Origin: Streptomyces lunaelactis
Lineage (GTDB): Bacteria; Actinomycetota; Actinomycetes; Streptomycetales; Streptomycetaceae
Assembly: GCF_003054555.1 (NCBI RefSeq)
Contig: NZ_CP026304.1
Span: 62,001 to 126,000, forward strand
Direction of reading: 5' to 3'
Length of the DNA: 64,000 nucleotides
Position numbers and translations under genes: made by a program. The notes under the pieces were generated by a model. The model was not told the DNA's origin. It was given only the letters and a program-made list of their open reading frames with translations, and searched no databases. This document shows, one piece after another, positions 8,780 through 17,119 of the stretch. Within the stretch, counting starts at the first letter, position 1, and the number at the start of each line of letters is the position of its first letter.

Positions 8780-8795
8780 GGTAACAGTTGTTACC
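8780..8795. promoter_or_regulatory. palindromic operator of the toxin-antitoxin pair
   Basis: GGTAAC-AGTT-GTTACC, a perfect inverted repeat 9 bases upstream of the antitoxin start. AT content is well above the surroundings. Position and symmetry fit binding by the dimeric ribbon-helix-helix antitoxin. Confidence 0.65.
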
Positions 8796-8909
8796 AAGCT
8801 GGCGATGCCTTTCCTGAAGCGCGTCGAGGGTCAGCATGCCGGCCCGCCACAGATGACGTCGGCACGACCAGGGCAAACCGGCTGGTCGCGGCCTCGCCGT
8901 CAGGGGCTC

Positions 8910-9410
8910 TCATTCGGCTCCAGTGCGACGGCCCGGGGATGTGGCCTGCCCGGCGCCGGGGGACGCCGGGCAGGCCCGTGCTGCCCCGGGGGGAGACAGC
9001 GTCTTGGGGGTGTGCGCCGCTATGGCGATGTCGGAGTATCCGTAGAAGTGGTACCGGTCGGTGCTGCTCGCGCGTACATCGGGTGCGCGCTCACCCCATT
9101 CGACAACCCAGTGAGGTCGGTTCTGCGATGAGGTCAGCCGTACCCGCGGTTGGGGGAATCCGGGTCGACCGAGGAGCAGATCACGGATCGCCAGGGCAAT
9201 CTCGCTGCGGCCGGCGTCAAGGCAGCCGCCGCGGCGGCGTCCCCCGACAGGTACGGCGATGAGGGCCGTGCGGAGGAAGCAGATGGCGAGGCTGTTCGAC
9301 AGGAGGTGGGGGTCCTCCAGCCGGGAGGCGGTGCTGGCGTAGTCGACGGCCGTGTGAGGGGGGAGCACCGTGATGGTCGGCGGCTGGCCAGGTGCCGTGG
9401 GAGGGGTCAT
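8910..9410 (-). CDS. DUF6302-like hypothetical protein
   Basis: 166 residues. The core LEDPHLLSNSLAICFLRTALIAVPVGGRRRGG, LLLGRPGFP, HWVVEWGERAPD and YHFYGYSDIAIAA resembles the actinomycete DUF6302 family, which has no known function. ATG at 9410 overlaps the stop of the DUF6415 gene (ATGA), so it is the third gene of a coupled operon. The last 30 residues are alanine/glycine-rich and not conserved-looking. Confidence 0.6.
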   Translation of the reverse strand: MTPPTAPGQPPTITVLPPHTAVDYASTASRLEDPHLLSNSLAICFLRTALIAVPVGGRRRGGCLDAGRSEIALAIRDLLLGRPGFPQPRVRLTSSQNRPHWVVEWGERAPDVRASSTDRYHFYGYSDIAIAAHTPKTLSPPGAARACPASPGAGQATSPGRRTGAE

Positions 9411-9802
9411 CGGGTGTCCTCCTGCCTCAGAAGTTTCAGGAGGTCCTGAGTGGCCATCGCCAGCTGGTGCAGATGTGCGCGGGCCGGCAGGAGGTTTCCG
9501 GGCGGCGCCTGTTCCTGCAGGGCACGTGCGCGCGTGATCGTCCTTGAGGATGCTTCGCCGGGCTGGTCATGATGCTCCAGGACGATGGCCACGAGCGGCA
9601 TGAGCGCCCCGCGAAGCCTGTCGGCCAGCTTCTCGATCTCGTCCATCGTCGGAGCAGCATTCTCGTGGAGGACTGCGGTGAGGTCGCGGTAGAAGGTGTC
9701 GAGGTAGAGGCGGTCCAGGATGAGGGAGAGCCGGAGTCCGGACAGGACCCGCTCGACGACGTCGTCGTCTTGCTCCCAGTGCCGCACGTGCTGCGCTTTC
9801 AC
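9407..9802 (-). CDS. DUF6415-like protein
   Basis: 131 residues from GTG at 9802, chosen because it overlaps the stop of the upstream gene (GTGA) and has an AGGGA site ahead; the frame runs on upstream but in antisense-looking sequence. Helical protein with LRLSLILDRLYLDTFYRDLTAVL and a C-terminal LLPARAHLHQLAMATQDLLKLL, as in DUF6415 proteins often annotated near regulatory or natural-product genes. Function unknown. Confidence 0.6.
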   Translation of the reverse strand: MKAQHVRHWEQDDDVVERVLSGLRLSLILDRLYLDTFYRDLTAVLHENAAPTMDEIEKLADRLRGALMPLVAIVLEHHDQPGEASSRTITRARALQEQAPPGNLLPARAHLHQLAMATQDLLKLLRQEDTR

Positions 9803-10392
9803 TGGGCTTTCCCTGCTGTGGGTACGGTGAGGGCGCACCAGGTGGTTGTCCCGCTGGTGCCCCAGGAGTCTGCGATGGCGGCGACGATGGCCATGCCGCG
9901 GCCGCTCTCGTCGTCGGGCCCCGCCGCACGCTCGCACGGCCGGCCCGGCGATCCGTCGTAGACCTCGATGCGCACCTCGCTGGCAGTGTGGATCATTCGC
10001 AGCGCGAACTCCGTGCCGCTGCCGTGGAGGAGCGCATTAGTAGCCAGCTCGGTGATCAGGAGTGCGGCGTTGTCGGCGAGACAGTCCAGCCGCCAGTGCC
10101 GCAGGCATGCGAGGCCGATCCGCCGGAGCTGACCCGGCCGCCGGAGATCTTCGGCACTCAGGCCGGCTCCGGATTGAGGGGAGCATGCGACTGCGACTTC
10201 GATCCCGTTGAGGATCGCGTCGGCTGGCGTGGTGTCCCTGCTCCAGTCGCCAAGCTGGTGCGCAGCACCAGCTGTAGAACGTGTCGCCATTGCCCACTGG
10301 CTGGCATTGACCGTCACCAGCGAGCACCAGGTCCTGTCGCCGGACAGGTTCGGCACGGCGTCTCCCCACGGTTGTCTCTCGCGTACTCCCAT
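9799..10392 (-). CDS. anti-sigma-factor-like ATP-binding protein (HATPase)
   Basis: About 197 residues if started at ATG 10392; ATG 10290 is also possible and no start has a good ribosome site. The C-terminal half has the GHKL fold signature: ADNAALLITELATNALLHG (N box), then DGSPGRP and DDESGRGMAIVAAIADSWG (G1/G2 boxes). Such RsbW-like kinases control sigma factors or act as small histidine-kinase-like regulators in Streptomyces. First gene of the coupled trio with DUF6415 and DUF6302. It is divergent from the XRE regulator gene, so the short spacer probably holds both promoters. Confidence 0.7.
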   Translation of the reverse strand: MGVRERQPWGDAVPNLSGDRTWCSLVTVNASQWAMATRSTAGAAHQLGDWSRDTTPADAILNGIEVAVACSPQSGAGLSAEDLRRPGQLRRIGLACLRHWRLDCLADNAALLITELATNALLHGSGTEFALRMIHTASEVRIEVYDGSPGRPCERAAGPDDESGRGMAIVAAIADSWGTSGTTTWCALTVPTAGKAQ

Positions 10393-10526
10393 ACAACCGC
10401 GCCACGATCGGGTGGGCTCAGGCCAGAAACTGGGCACTTATCGGGCAGGGACCGGACAGTTTTGCCAACGGCGGGCGCATGGCAGGACTACCGTCACGCC
10501 CAATGCTCAGCAGCCCCGGGGGACCG

Positions 10527-11759
10527 ATGGAAAGACAGCGCAACACCCGCTTAGAGGCCCTTCTCACCGAGTTCGACTTCAGCCACACGAGCCTTGCCAA
10601 GGAAGTCAACAAGGTCACGGGCGAGATCTTCGGCAAGGCCGGGGACTGCACGGACCGGCATGTCAGGCGCTGGATCAGCGGGGAAGTCCGCTGGCCGTGG
10701 ACGAAGTACCTTCTCCCACTGGAACGCATCTTCGACCGTCCGGCCCAGGGGCTGGGGTTCGTGCCGCGCGGTAAGCACAGCGCCAACCTCCCCACCCCGC
10801 CGCAGTTACGGTCACCGGCACCGAAGGAGGTGGAGCCCGTGCAGCGCCGCCGGTTCATCGCCGCGTCCGCCGCCACGGTGGTCCTCGCCCTGGGCATCGA
10901 CCAGACACCCGTCCGCGGCCGCCTGTCCATGAGTGACATCGACCGCGTCCACGAGCGCATCGGCCGTCTGGATGCCCACTTCTTCGAGATCGGCGGCGGG
11001 CCGCTCGCCGAAACGGCGACCGCATACGTCGGCCGTCTGCGAGACGCCCAGGACAGTTGCACCTATGGCGGCCGTGTCGAAAAGGCTCTGCACGGCGCGA
11101 TCAGCAGCCTCTACGCCTCAGCCGGTTGGGCCGCCCACGACGGCGGAGAACCCGCCCGGGCCGCGTTGCTGCACACCGCCTCCCTGCAAAGCGCCCTGCT
11201 CGCCGCCGACCCCTCCGCCACCGCCCGCGCCTGGTCCAACCTCGCGCTACAGGCCCGAATGGAGGGACGGCACCGCGAAGCAGTCCAGATCACGAAAGCT
11301 GCGCTGGAGAGCCGTCGCGCCCGCCAGGACCCGCGCATCGCCGCCCTGCTGCACGCCCGGCTCGCCATCGGCCAGGCCCGGACCGCCGACCGCTCCGGGG
11401 CCGCACGCTCGCTCCTCGCCGCCGAGAAGGCATACGACCGGGTCGACGCCGCCGGGCCGGCCCCGACGTGGCTCGGCTTCCTCTCCCCTGCCGAACTGTC
11501 CGGGCTGGCAGCCATCACCTACGAAGCGCTGGGCCAGTACGACCGGGCGGAGGCCGCCACCACCCAGGCACTGCGGCTGCTCCCGCCGTCCATGCGCCGC
11601 TCGCACGCCTACTACTCCGTACAGCTGGCCGAACTGCAGCTCACACAGCGCGACCGCGCCCAAGCCGCGGCCACCGTCCAGGCCCTGGACGCCAGCTCCC
11701 TCGACAGCCGCCGCATCGCCGGACGGCTCGCCGCCGTCCAACGCACCCTCACCACATAG
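10527..11759 (+). CDS. XRE-type regulator with TPR-like C-terminal domain
   Basis: 410 residues. ATG at 10527 follows a GGGGGAC site. Residues 1-75 contain a helix-turn-helix region (FSHTSLAKEVNK...HVRRWISGEVRWP). Around residues 110-125 there is an RRRFIAASAATVVL segment that looks like a Tat-type or buried hydrophobic stretch, frequent in this Streptomyces family. Residues 140-410 are helical repeats of about 40 residues resembling tetratricopeptides, probably for ligand or peptide sensing. The GNAT gene starts 13 bases after the stop, so the two form an operon. Confidence 0.75.
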   Translation: MERQRNTRLEALLTEFDFSHTSLAKEVNKVTGEIFGKAGDCTDRHVRRWISGEVRWPWTKYLLPLERIFDRPAQGLGFVPRGKHSANLPTPPQLRSPAPKEVEPVQRRRFIAASAATVVLALGIDQTPVRGRLSMSDIDRVHERIGRLDAHFFEIGGGPLAETATAYVGRLRDAQDSCTYGGRVEKALHGAISSLYASAGWAAHDGGEPARAALLHTASLQSALLAADPSATARAWSNLALQARMEGRHREAVQITKAALESRRARQDPRIAALLHARLAIGQARTADRSGAARSLLAAEKAYDRVDAAGPAPTWLGFLSPAELSGLAAITYEALGQYDRAEAATTQALRLLPPSMRRSHAYYSVQLAELQLTQRDRAQAAATVQALDASSLDSRRIAGRLAAVQRTLTT

Positions 11760-11772
11760 GAGGCCCCCGCCC

Positions 11773-12360
11773 GTGACCCCCGGGATCGCCATACGGCACT
11801 ACGACCACCGCCAAGCCGCCGAACTGCGCCCGCTGCTGCTCGAGGTGTACGCCGAGGTCTACGAGGCTGAGCAGTCCGACCCGTTCGCCTCCACCGAACG
11901 TTTCGCCCGCGGCCTCGACGGCTGGAGCGGGAAACCCGGCTGGACGTGCGTGGTCGGCTACGACGGCGACCAGCCCGTCGGCTACGCCTACGGTGCCCCA
12001 CTCCCCGCAGGCACACCGTGGTGGGGCGGACTGCTCATCGACGTGCCCTCCGAGGTGGTCATGGAGACGGGCAACAGGACCTACGCCCTCAGCGAGCTGA
12101 TGGTCCGTCTCCCATGGCGCAAGACGGGCATCAGCCGCCTGCTGCACGACGGACTCCTCCACGGGAGGCGTGAGGAGCGGGCGACGCTGCTGGTCGACCA
12201 GGAACACCCCAAGGTCCACCGGCTATACGAGACATGGGGATGGCAGACCCTCGGCGACCTCCGCCCTCGGATCCCAGACGCGCCGCTCTTTCACGCCATG
12301 CTGCTGCCTCTGCGGCAAGCCTGCTACGGGGCCGCCCCAGTCACCAGGTTGTCTGGATAG
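11773..12360 (+). CDS. GNAT-family N-acetyltransferase
   Basis: 195 residues from GTG at 11773, with AGGAGG overlapping the regulator stop and 9 bases of spacing. GNAT features: VVGYDGDQPVGYAYG (beta4), YALSELMVRLPWRKTGISRLLHDGLL (beta4-alpha3 pyrophosphate loop, here RKTGIS) and a C-terminal VHRLYETWGWQTLG. Substrate unknown. Tight linkage to the XRE-TPR regulator suggests a small sensing/response module. Confidence 0.8.
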   Translation: MTPGIAIRHYDHRQAAELRPLLLEVYAEVYEAEQSDPFASTERFARGLDGWSGKPGWTCVVGYDGDQPVGYAYGAPLPAGTPWWGGLLIDVPSEVVMETGNRTYALSELMVRLPWRKTGISRLLHDGLLHGRREERATLLVDQEHPKVHRLYETWGWQTLGDLRPRIPDAPLFHAMLLPLRQACYGAAPVTRLSG

Positions 12361-12461
12361 CGCCGTCGCCATGCGCGGAGCCACTTGGGAGATCGGTCTG
12401 CACGCTCGCGGTCCCAATCCAGGTGGCACAGACGTCGTGCGCACAGCCACCGGCGCCGCCA

Positions 12462-13847
12462 CTACCTAGTTGTGCACATGCCGGCCAGTTCGCGTGCGGT
12501 TGCTTCAAGGCCGAGGGCGTTGGCGCCCTTGACCAGAACGACGTCATGGGGCTGGAGGAGCGTGTTGACGTGCTGAGCGAGGGGAATGGTCGAGTCGGCT
12601 TCTGTGGCGTGCCCGCTGCCCTCCCGAACGGTGCCGATCATTCGGAGGGTGTGCGCGCCGCCGATTCCGATCAGCCGGTCGACGCCGACGGCGAGGACCT
12701 TGTCCGCGACTTTGTCGTGCCATGCGGGTGCGTCGTCGCCGAGTTCGGCCATCTCTCCGAGGACGGCGACGCTGCGGCGGTTGGTGCCGGCCATGTCGGC
12801 GAGGGCGTCGAGTGCGGCGATGACGGACTCCGGCGAGGCGTTGAATGCGTCGTTGATGATGGTGACTCCGTCGGCGCGCTGCAGGATCTCCATGCGGGCC
12901 CCGGAGGACAGTTCTGCTTCTGTGAGACCGGTGACGATGCGGTCGAAGGGGACGCCTGCGGCGATGGCGGTTGCGGCGGCGGCGAGCGCGTTGGTGACGT
13001 TGTGCCGGCCGTGGACACGGAGCTGCACCAAGCTGTGGTGGTGTCCATGGTGGAGTGTGAAGTTCGGCTGGCCGTGGGAGTTGACGCTGATTTCCTCGGC
13101 TCGTACGTCGCAGTGGCTGCCGGTGCCGAACAGCAGCACCTGCGCGCTGGTGTCGTGGACCATTGCTGCTACGAGCGGGTCGTCGCCGTTGAGGATGGCC
13201 ACGCCGTGATCGGGGAGTGCTCGGACGATTTCGGCCTTGGCGTCGGCGATGGCGAGTTGGCTGCCGAACTCGCCGACGTGCGCTGATCCGATGCCGAGAA
13301 CGGTGGCGATGCGAGGGCGGGCCATTTGGCACAGGGAGGCGATGTGGCCCTTGCCCCGGGCTCCCATTTCCAGCACCAGGTAGCGGCTGTCGGGCATCAC
13401 GCGGCTGACGGTGACGGGGAATCCGATCTCGTTGTTGAAGGACCGCTCATTGGCGGCGGTGGGCCCGTGCTGGCTGAGGACGGTCTCGAGGATGTCCTTG
13501 GTACTGGTCTTGCCTGCCGAGCCGGTCAGGGCGATGACGGTGCCGGTGTAGGCGGCGGCGACCGCGGTGGCGATGCGGCCCATGGCGTCGAGAACATCCG
13601 GCACGATGATGGCCGGTGCATCGACCGGGCGCGTGGTGAGCGCAGCGACGGCGCCGTCGCGTACCGCCTGCGCGGCGAACGCGTGCCCGTCCACGGTGCT
13701 GCCAGCGAGGCAGGCGAACAGCCCTCCGGGGGCGACATGGCGTGAGTCGAACGACAGCGGGCCGGTGACTCGGGTGTGCGGGTCGGTGATGTGGTCCAGA
13801 GTGCCGCCGGTCGCGTCGGCGATCTCGGCGAGGGTCAGGGGGATCAC
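12462..13847 (-). CDS. MurF-like UDP-MurNAc-tripeptide:D-Ala-D-Ala ligase homologue
   Basis: 461 residues, close to the family's 450-480. GTG at 13847 overlaps the stop of the C39-like gene. N-terminal MurF domain (SFDSRHVAPGGLFACLAG...DGHAFA), ATP loop ALTGSAGKTSTKD near residue 110, NNEIGFP, EMGARGKGHI, and ADNAxxAxP-type later motifs (INDAFNASPESV) all match MurF. Chemistry in the family: ATP-dependent amide bond between a UDP-MurNAc tripeptide and D-Ala-D-Ala. The housekeeping murF of Streptomyces lies in the division/cell-wall cluster, so this is probably a second, specialised copy. It works in line with the Ddl-like gene in the same operon. Confidence 0.85.
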   Translation of the reverse strand: MIPLTLAEIADATGGTLDHITDPHTRVTGPLSFDSRHVAPGGLFACLAGSTVDGHAFAAQAVRDGAVAALTTRPVDAPAIIVPDVLDAMGRIATAVAAAYTGTVIALTGSAGKTSTKDILETVLSQHGPTAANERSFNNEIGFPVTVSRVMPDSRYLVLEMGARGKGHIASLCQMARPRIATVLGIGSAHVGEFGSQLAIADAKAEIVRALPDHGVAILNGDDPLVAAMVHDTSAQVLLFGTGSHCDVRAEEISVNSHGQPNFTLHHGHHHSLVQLRVHGRHNVTNALAAAATAIAAGVPFDRIVTGLTEAELSSGARMEILQRADGVTIINDAFNASPESVIAALDALADMAGTNRRSVAVLGEMAELGDDAPAWHDKVADKVLAVGVDRLIGIGGAHTLRMIGTVREGSGHATEADSTIPLAQHVNTLLQPHDVVLVKGANALGLEATARELAGMCTTR

Positions 13848-14485
13848 TGGACTCCTTGTGCGTGGCTGCCCAGGACGACACCGCGGCCGGCGAAGAACCG
13901 GTGGAGGTCGCTCCAGGGGACGTGGTGAAACTGCTGGGAGCGTCCGGGAAGGCCGGAGGGATTGTGCAGCGTCAGCCCGGCCGGGCCGGCGCCGACAGCG
14001 AGCACCAGGTGCCCGCCACGCTGAGGCGGCGAGGGGGCGAGGGTGCGGATCGTCTTGTGGACCGACAGGAGCACGAGGTGTCCGCGGGCGATCTCGGTGT
14101 CGATGTCTGCGGCGACGAGCTCCGGGCGGACTTCGGCGTGCAGCCCCCAACGACGTGTCGCCCAGTCGGCGAACGGGGCGTAGATCAGGCCCTTCACGGT
14201 CGTCTCCCCCGTGCGGACGTAGGCGCCGGCTTCCAGGGCTTCGTGCAGTAGCGGGAGGGAGGGCGGGACGGGGTGGCCCCAGTGGTCCAGGGCCATGCGC
14301 AGGCACGCCATTCCGCACATGCGTGGGGCCCAGAAGGCGTACTCCTCGCGGCTGTCGGCTCCGGATTTCTGCCACAGCGGATCGTCGGCCGCCGACCGGG
14401 CGCCCGTGATGAACTCGGGCACCAGGTCGGCGGATTCCCACTGGGAGTAGTACGGCACTCGGTGCGTGGTCGTAGAGCCAGTCAT
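13844..14485 (-). CDS. C39-like cysteine peptidase
   Basis: 213 residues from ATG at 14485. The N-terminus VPYYSQW, then MCGMACLRMALDHWG with the likely nucleophile Cys near residue 57, GGHLVLAVG with His near residue 160, and HNPSG following, form a papain-like Cys-His-Asn arrangement as in C39 peptidases. There is no leader peptide or ABC transporter domain, so it is not a typical bacteriocin exporter. It sits between the two peptide-ligase-like genes, coupled to MurF by GTGA overlap and 14 bases from Ddl. It could cleave or transfer a peptide made by those ligases; this is inference. Confidence 0.7.
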   Translation of the reverse strand: MTGSTTTHRVPYYSQWESADLVPEFITGARSAADDPLWQKSGADSREEYAFWAPRMCGMACLRMALDHWGHPVPPSLPLLHEALEAGAYVRTGETTVKGLIYAPFADWATRRWGLHAEVRPELVAADIDTEIARGHLVLLSVHKTIRTLAPSPPQRGGHLVLAVGAGPAGLTLHNPSGLPGRSQQFHHVPWSDLHRFFAGRGVVLGSHAQGVQ

Positions 14486-14499
14486 GACTCCACAGTCTG

Positions 14500-15474
14500 C
14501 TACGGCACGTACGCCTCCTTGGTGAACGCCGTGGCCAGAACATGCCCGATCAACTCGTCGTACGGGATGCCTGCTGCGCGTCCCATGGTGGCGAGGTTGC
14601 CCAGTTCGGACAGTCCCGGCACCGTGTTGATCTCCAGGACCGGGGTACGGCCGTCGGGCGAGATGAGGAAGTCGACGCGCGAGACACCGTGGGCCCCGAT
14701 CAGCCGGTGCACTTGCAGTGCTTTCTGCTGCAGCCGCTTCGCGGTCAGATCGGGAAGATCGGCCGGGCAGGTCTCACGTCGTAAGTGCAGGTCGTGCTTG
14801 GCCTCGTAGTCGTAGAACTCTCGGTCGGTTTCCACGGTGTGCACCGGCAGAACGGTCGCCTCACCGGCGATGTCCAGCACGCCGATCGTGGCCGGAGTGC
14901 CGACGATGTACTCCTCGACCATGTACTCGGTGTAGGGCTGCTCGCGGTGCTGCTCCAGCAGTGACGTCAGCTCAGCATGGTCGCGGGCGATCCCGGCCTC
15001 GAGGCTTCCACCGCCGGAAGCGGGTTTGACGAACACGGGGAAGGCGAGCGTCATGGCCGCGATCGACACGGTGGTAGCGGTGGAATGAGCCGGGTGGACG
15101 TCCACCCACCGCGGGGTGTCGATCACCCTCGCACCCAGCAGTTCCTTGAAGGCGGGCTTGTGCATGCCGAGGGCCGAGGCCTTGACGCCGGAGCCGGTGT
15201 AGGGGATGCCGAGCGTGTCGAGCGCTCCCTGGATCTTTCCGTCCTCGCCGCCCAGGCCGTGGGAGGCGAGCAGGACCACGTCGGCCCGTCCCTTGAGCGC
15301 GGTCAGGTCCAGTCCACGCAGGTCGATGAGTTCCGCGGTCAGGCCCCGAACAGTCAGGGCTTTGCAGGCGGCTTCCGCGGAGGCGATCGAGCCGGGGCGC
15401 TCGGGTGAGTCGCCGCCGAACAGCACGCCGATGCGGCCGTCGAACTGGGAGAGCTGGTCGGGTGTTGCGGGCAT
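14500..15474 (-). CDS. D-alanine--D-alanine ligase-like ATP-grasp enzyme
   Basis: 324 residues, ATG start with AAGGAG (GAAGGAGCC on the minus strand) upstream. Ddl hallmarks: IGVLFGGDSPERPGS, LLASHGLGGEDGKIQGALD, GIPYTGSGVKASALGMHK, FPVFVKPASGGGSLEAG (ATP loop), EEYIVGTPATIGVLD, SRVDFLISPDG and PVLEINTVPGLSE (metal ligands). The usual SxGSS loop is SGGGS here. Lacks neighbouring vanH/vanX, so a resistance ligase making D-Ala-D-Lac is not indicated. First gene of the Ddl/C39/MurF operon. Product dipeptide unknown. Confidence 0.85.
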   Translation of the reverse strand: MPATPDQLSQFDGRIGVLFGGDSPERPGSIASAEAACKALTVRGLTAELIDLRGLDLTALKGRADVVLLASHGLGGEDGKIQGALDTLGIPYTGSGVKASALGMHKPAFKELLGARVIDTPRWVDVHPAHSTATTVSIAAMTLAFPVFVKPASGGGSLEAGIARDHAELTSLLEQHREQPYTEYMVEEYIVGTPATIGVLDIAGEATVLPVHTVETDREFYDYEAKHDLHLRRETCPADLPDLTAKRLQQKALQVHRLIGAHGVSRVDFLISPDGRTPVLEINTVPGLSELGNLATMGRAAGIPYDELIGHVLATAFTKEAYVP

Positions 15475-15661
15475 GCGTAGGCTCCTTCGTGATTGGAGTG
15501 TGGTGCTCCGGTCGACGGCGTCCCGGTACGTGTGCAGTGGCCCGCGTTCGCTGTCCAGGCTGGCGGGCTGCGTGCCTCGTACCGGGCGCCCAGTTGAGAC
15601 CGCTCGAAGATCCGGGCATCGTGCCTCCGGATCTCCGAGCGGAGAACGGTGCGCGCGGCGG

Positions 15662-15862
15662 TCAGGGGCGCTGCGACAGGTACTGGTAGGCGAGCCAGCC
15701 GACGACGCAGATGGCGAACACGCCGATGCCGACGAGTTGTCCGAGTCCGAAGCCGGTGCCGCGGATCGCCTTTCGCTGATTGCGCCGCAGGGTTCGGACG
15801 GGGTGTCGCGCAGCGAACCGCAGCCGTGGCAGGCGCCTGGGCGCGTGTAAGTGGCCGCTCAT
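15662..15862 (-). CDS. possible small membrane protein
   Basis: 66 residues: a strongly basic N-terminal half (RRLPRLRF...RTLRRNQRK) followed by one membrane helix, GQLVGIGVFAICVVGWLAY, and a short tail. Amino-acid make-up looks genuine, but there is no good ribosome site before ATG 15862. It lies 188 bases upstream of the Ddl-like gene on the same strand and may be the first gene of that operon. Not recognised. Confidence 0.4.
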   Translation of the reverse strand: MSGHLHAPRRLPRLRFAARHPVRTLRRNQRKAIRGTGFGLGQLVGIGVFAICVVGWLAYQYLSQRP

Positions 15863-16216
15863 GTCGCGAGCGCTTGCGGGAGGAATACCGGGGGCGCAGC
15901 GGGTGTGCTCATGGAGGGTGAACTGCCTCTCGGACGCGGTGGGATGGGGCGGAGCCTCACTGACGCAGCGTCAAGATCACGGTTAGTTCCCTGATGGGAA
16001 CGCCGTGTGCTCGGCGAGCTCCAGCATGGCAGCAGAATCTCCACCATGGAATGCATCTGGCAGAATTCTGTGAGACGAATTGCGTGCCGAACTTCCGTCC
16101 TGGCAAGGCGAGTTGGAGCAACACCTCGAATGTTCCGCGAGACCGTGAAAGATTCGTTGCACGGCTCGAATGTTCGCCGTCACACTGTGTGGCAGGCATG
16201 CACGGGGAGGGCACGA
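15863..16216. promoter_or_regulatory. divergent intergenic region
   Basis: Between the small membrane protein/ligase operon (leftward) and the Scr1-type regulator (rightward). Distinctly AT-richer around 16010-16140. It must hold the promoters for both units. No coding frame or clear hairpin was seen. Confidence 0.4.
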
Positions 16217-17119
16217 ATGACCGAAGCAGCAGAATCGACCGAGCCTGCGATCGAGTCGGCGACACCGGCGCTGTGCCGACTGCACCTCGGCGTGGAACTG
16301 CGCCAGCTCAGGCTCGCCTCGGGCAAGACCGCGGCCGAGGTGGCGCGTGCGTTCACCTGGGCGCCGTCGAAGCTCACCAGGCTGGAGACCGCGGACAACG
16401 GGATCGTTGAACCCACCAACGTGATGGCCCTGTGCTCGATCTACGGCGCATCGCCGGAGAAGACCGAGCAGCTAGTCGGCTACGCGACCGTGACGAAGAC
16501 CAAGCGGGACTGGTGGCAGACGCAGGACGTCCGGGACGTCATCCCGCCCGGCTTCAAGGCCTACCTGGGTCTGGAGGCCGTGGCCTCGCGCCTGGAGACG
16601 TACCAGAGCGAGTACGTGCCCGGCCTGCTGCAGACCCAGGCATACGTCACCACCATCCTGGAGCGCGCCCACGCCGGCCTCCCCGCAGAGCAGATCGACC
16701 GCCGGGTCGCCGTCCGGATGACGCGGCAGGAGGTTCTGCACCGCGAGCAGAGCCCGCTGGAGTTCACCGCGATCATCAACGAGGCCGTGCTTCGCCGCCG
16801 GGTCGGAACGGCGGCCGTCATGCGCGACCAGCTGGCGCACATCGCCGACCTCGCGACCAGCAACCCTCACGTCAAGGTGCAGGTCGTGCCGTTCGAACTG
16901 GGAACCCACCCCGGCATGAACGGCCAGTTCACCTGCCTGAAGTTCCGGGACCCCCTCAAGCCGATCGTCTACCTGGAGAACCTCATCGGCGCCAGCGTCT
17001 CGCGGCGGGAACAGGACGTCCGGCTGTACGAGGCCGCCATCAGCGACCTCAAGGCACTTGCCCCGGGATACCAGGAATCCCTGAGCATGATCAAGAACGC
17101 AGTCAAGGAGTCTCAATGA
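16217..17119 (+). CDS. helix-turn-helix regulator, Scr1/DUF5753 family
   Basis: 300 residues, ATG at 16217 with GGGAGG 6 bases upstream. Residues 20-85 form an XRE helix-turn-helix (LGVELRQLRLASGKTAAEVARAF...SKLTRLE). The rest is the DUF5753 sensor/dimer domain (YQSEYVPGLLQTQAYV, NEAVLRRRVG, VVPFELGTHPGMNGQF, VYLENLIGA, LSMIKNAVKE). Such proteins usually pair with a downstream DUF397 protein. Here the partner is now 1.4 kb away because an IS110 element sits directly after the stop codon. Confidence 0.85.
   Translation: MTEAAESTEPAIESATPALCRLHLGVELRQLRLASGKTAAEVARAFTWAPSKLTRLETADNGIVEPTNVMALCSIYGASPEKTEQLVGYATVTKTKRDWWQTQDVRDVIPPGFKAYLGLEAVASRLETYQSEYVPGLLQTQAYVTTILERAHAGLPAEQIDRRVAVRMTRQEVLHREQSPLEFTAIINEAVLRRRVGTAAVMRDQLAHIADLATSNPHVKVQVVPFELGTHPGMNGQFTCLKFRDPLKPIVYLENLIGASVSRREQDVRLYEAAISDLKALAPGYQESLSMIKNAVKESQ

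Noticed and set aside
14500-15474. vanHAX-type glycopeptide resistance
   Set aside because: Only a Ddl-like ligase is present; no vanH dehydrogenase or vanX dipeptidase, and a C39-like peptidase is not VanX or VanY.
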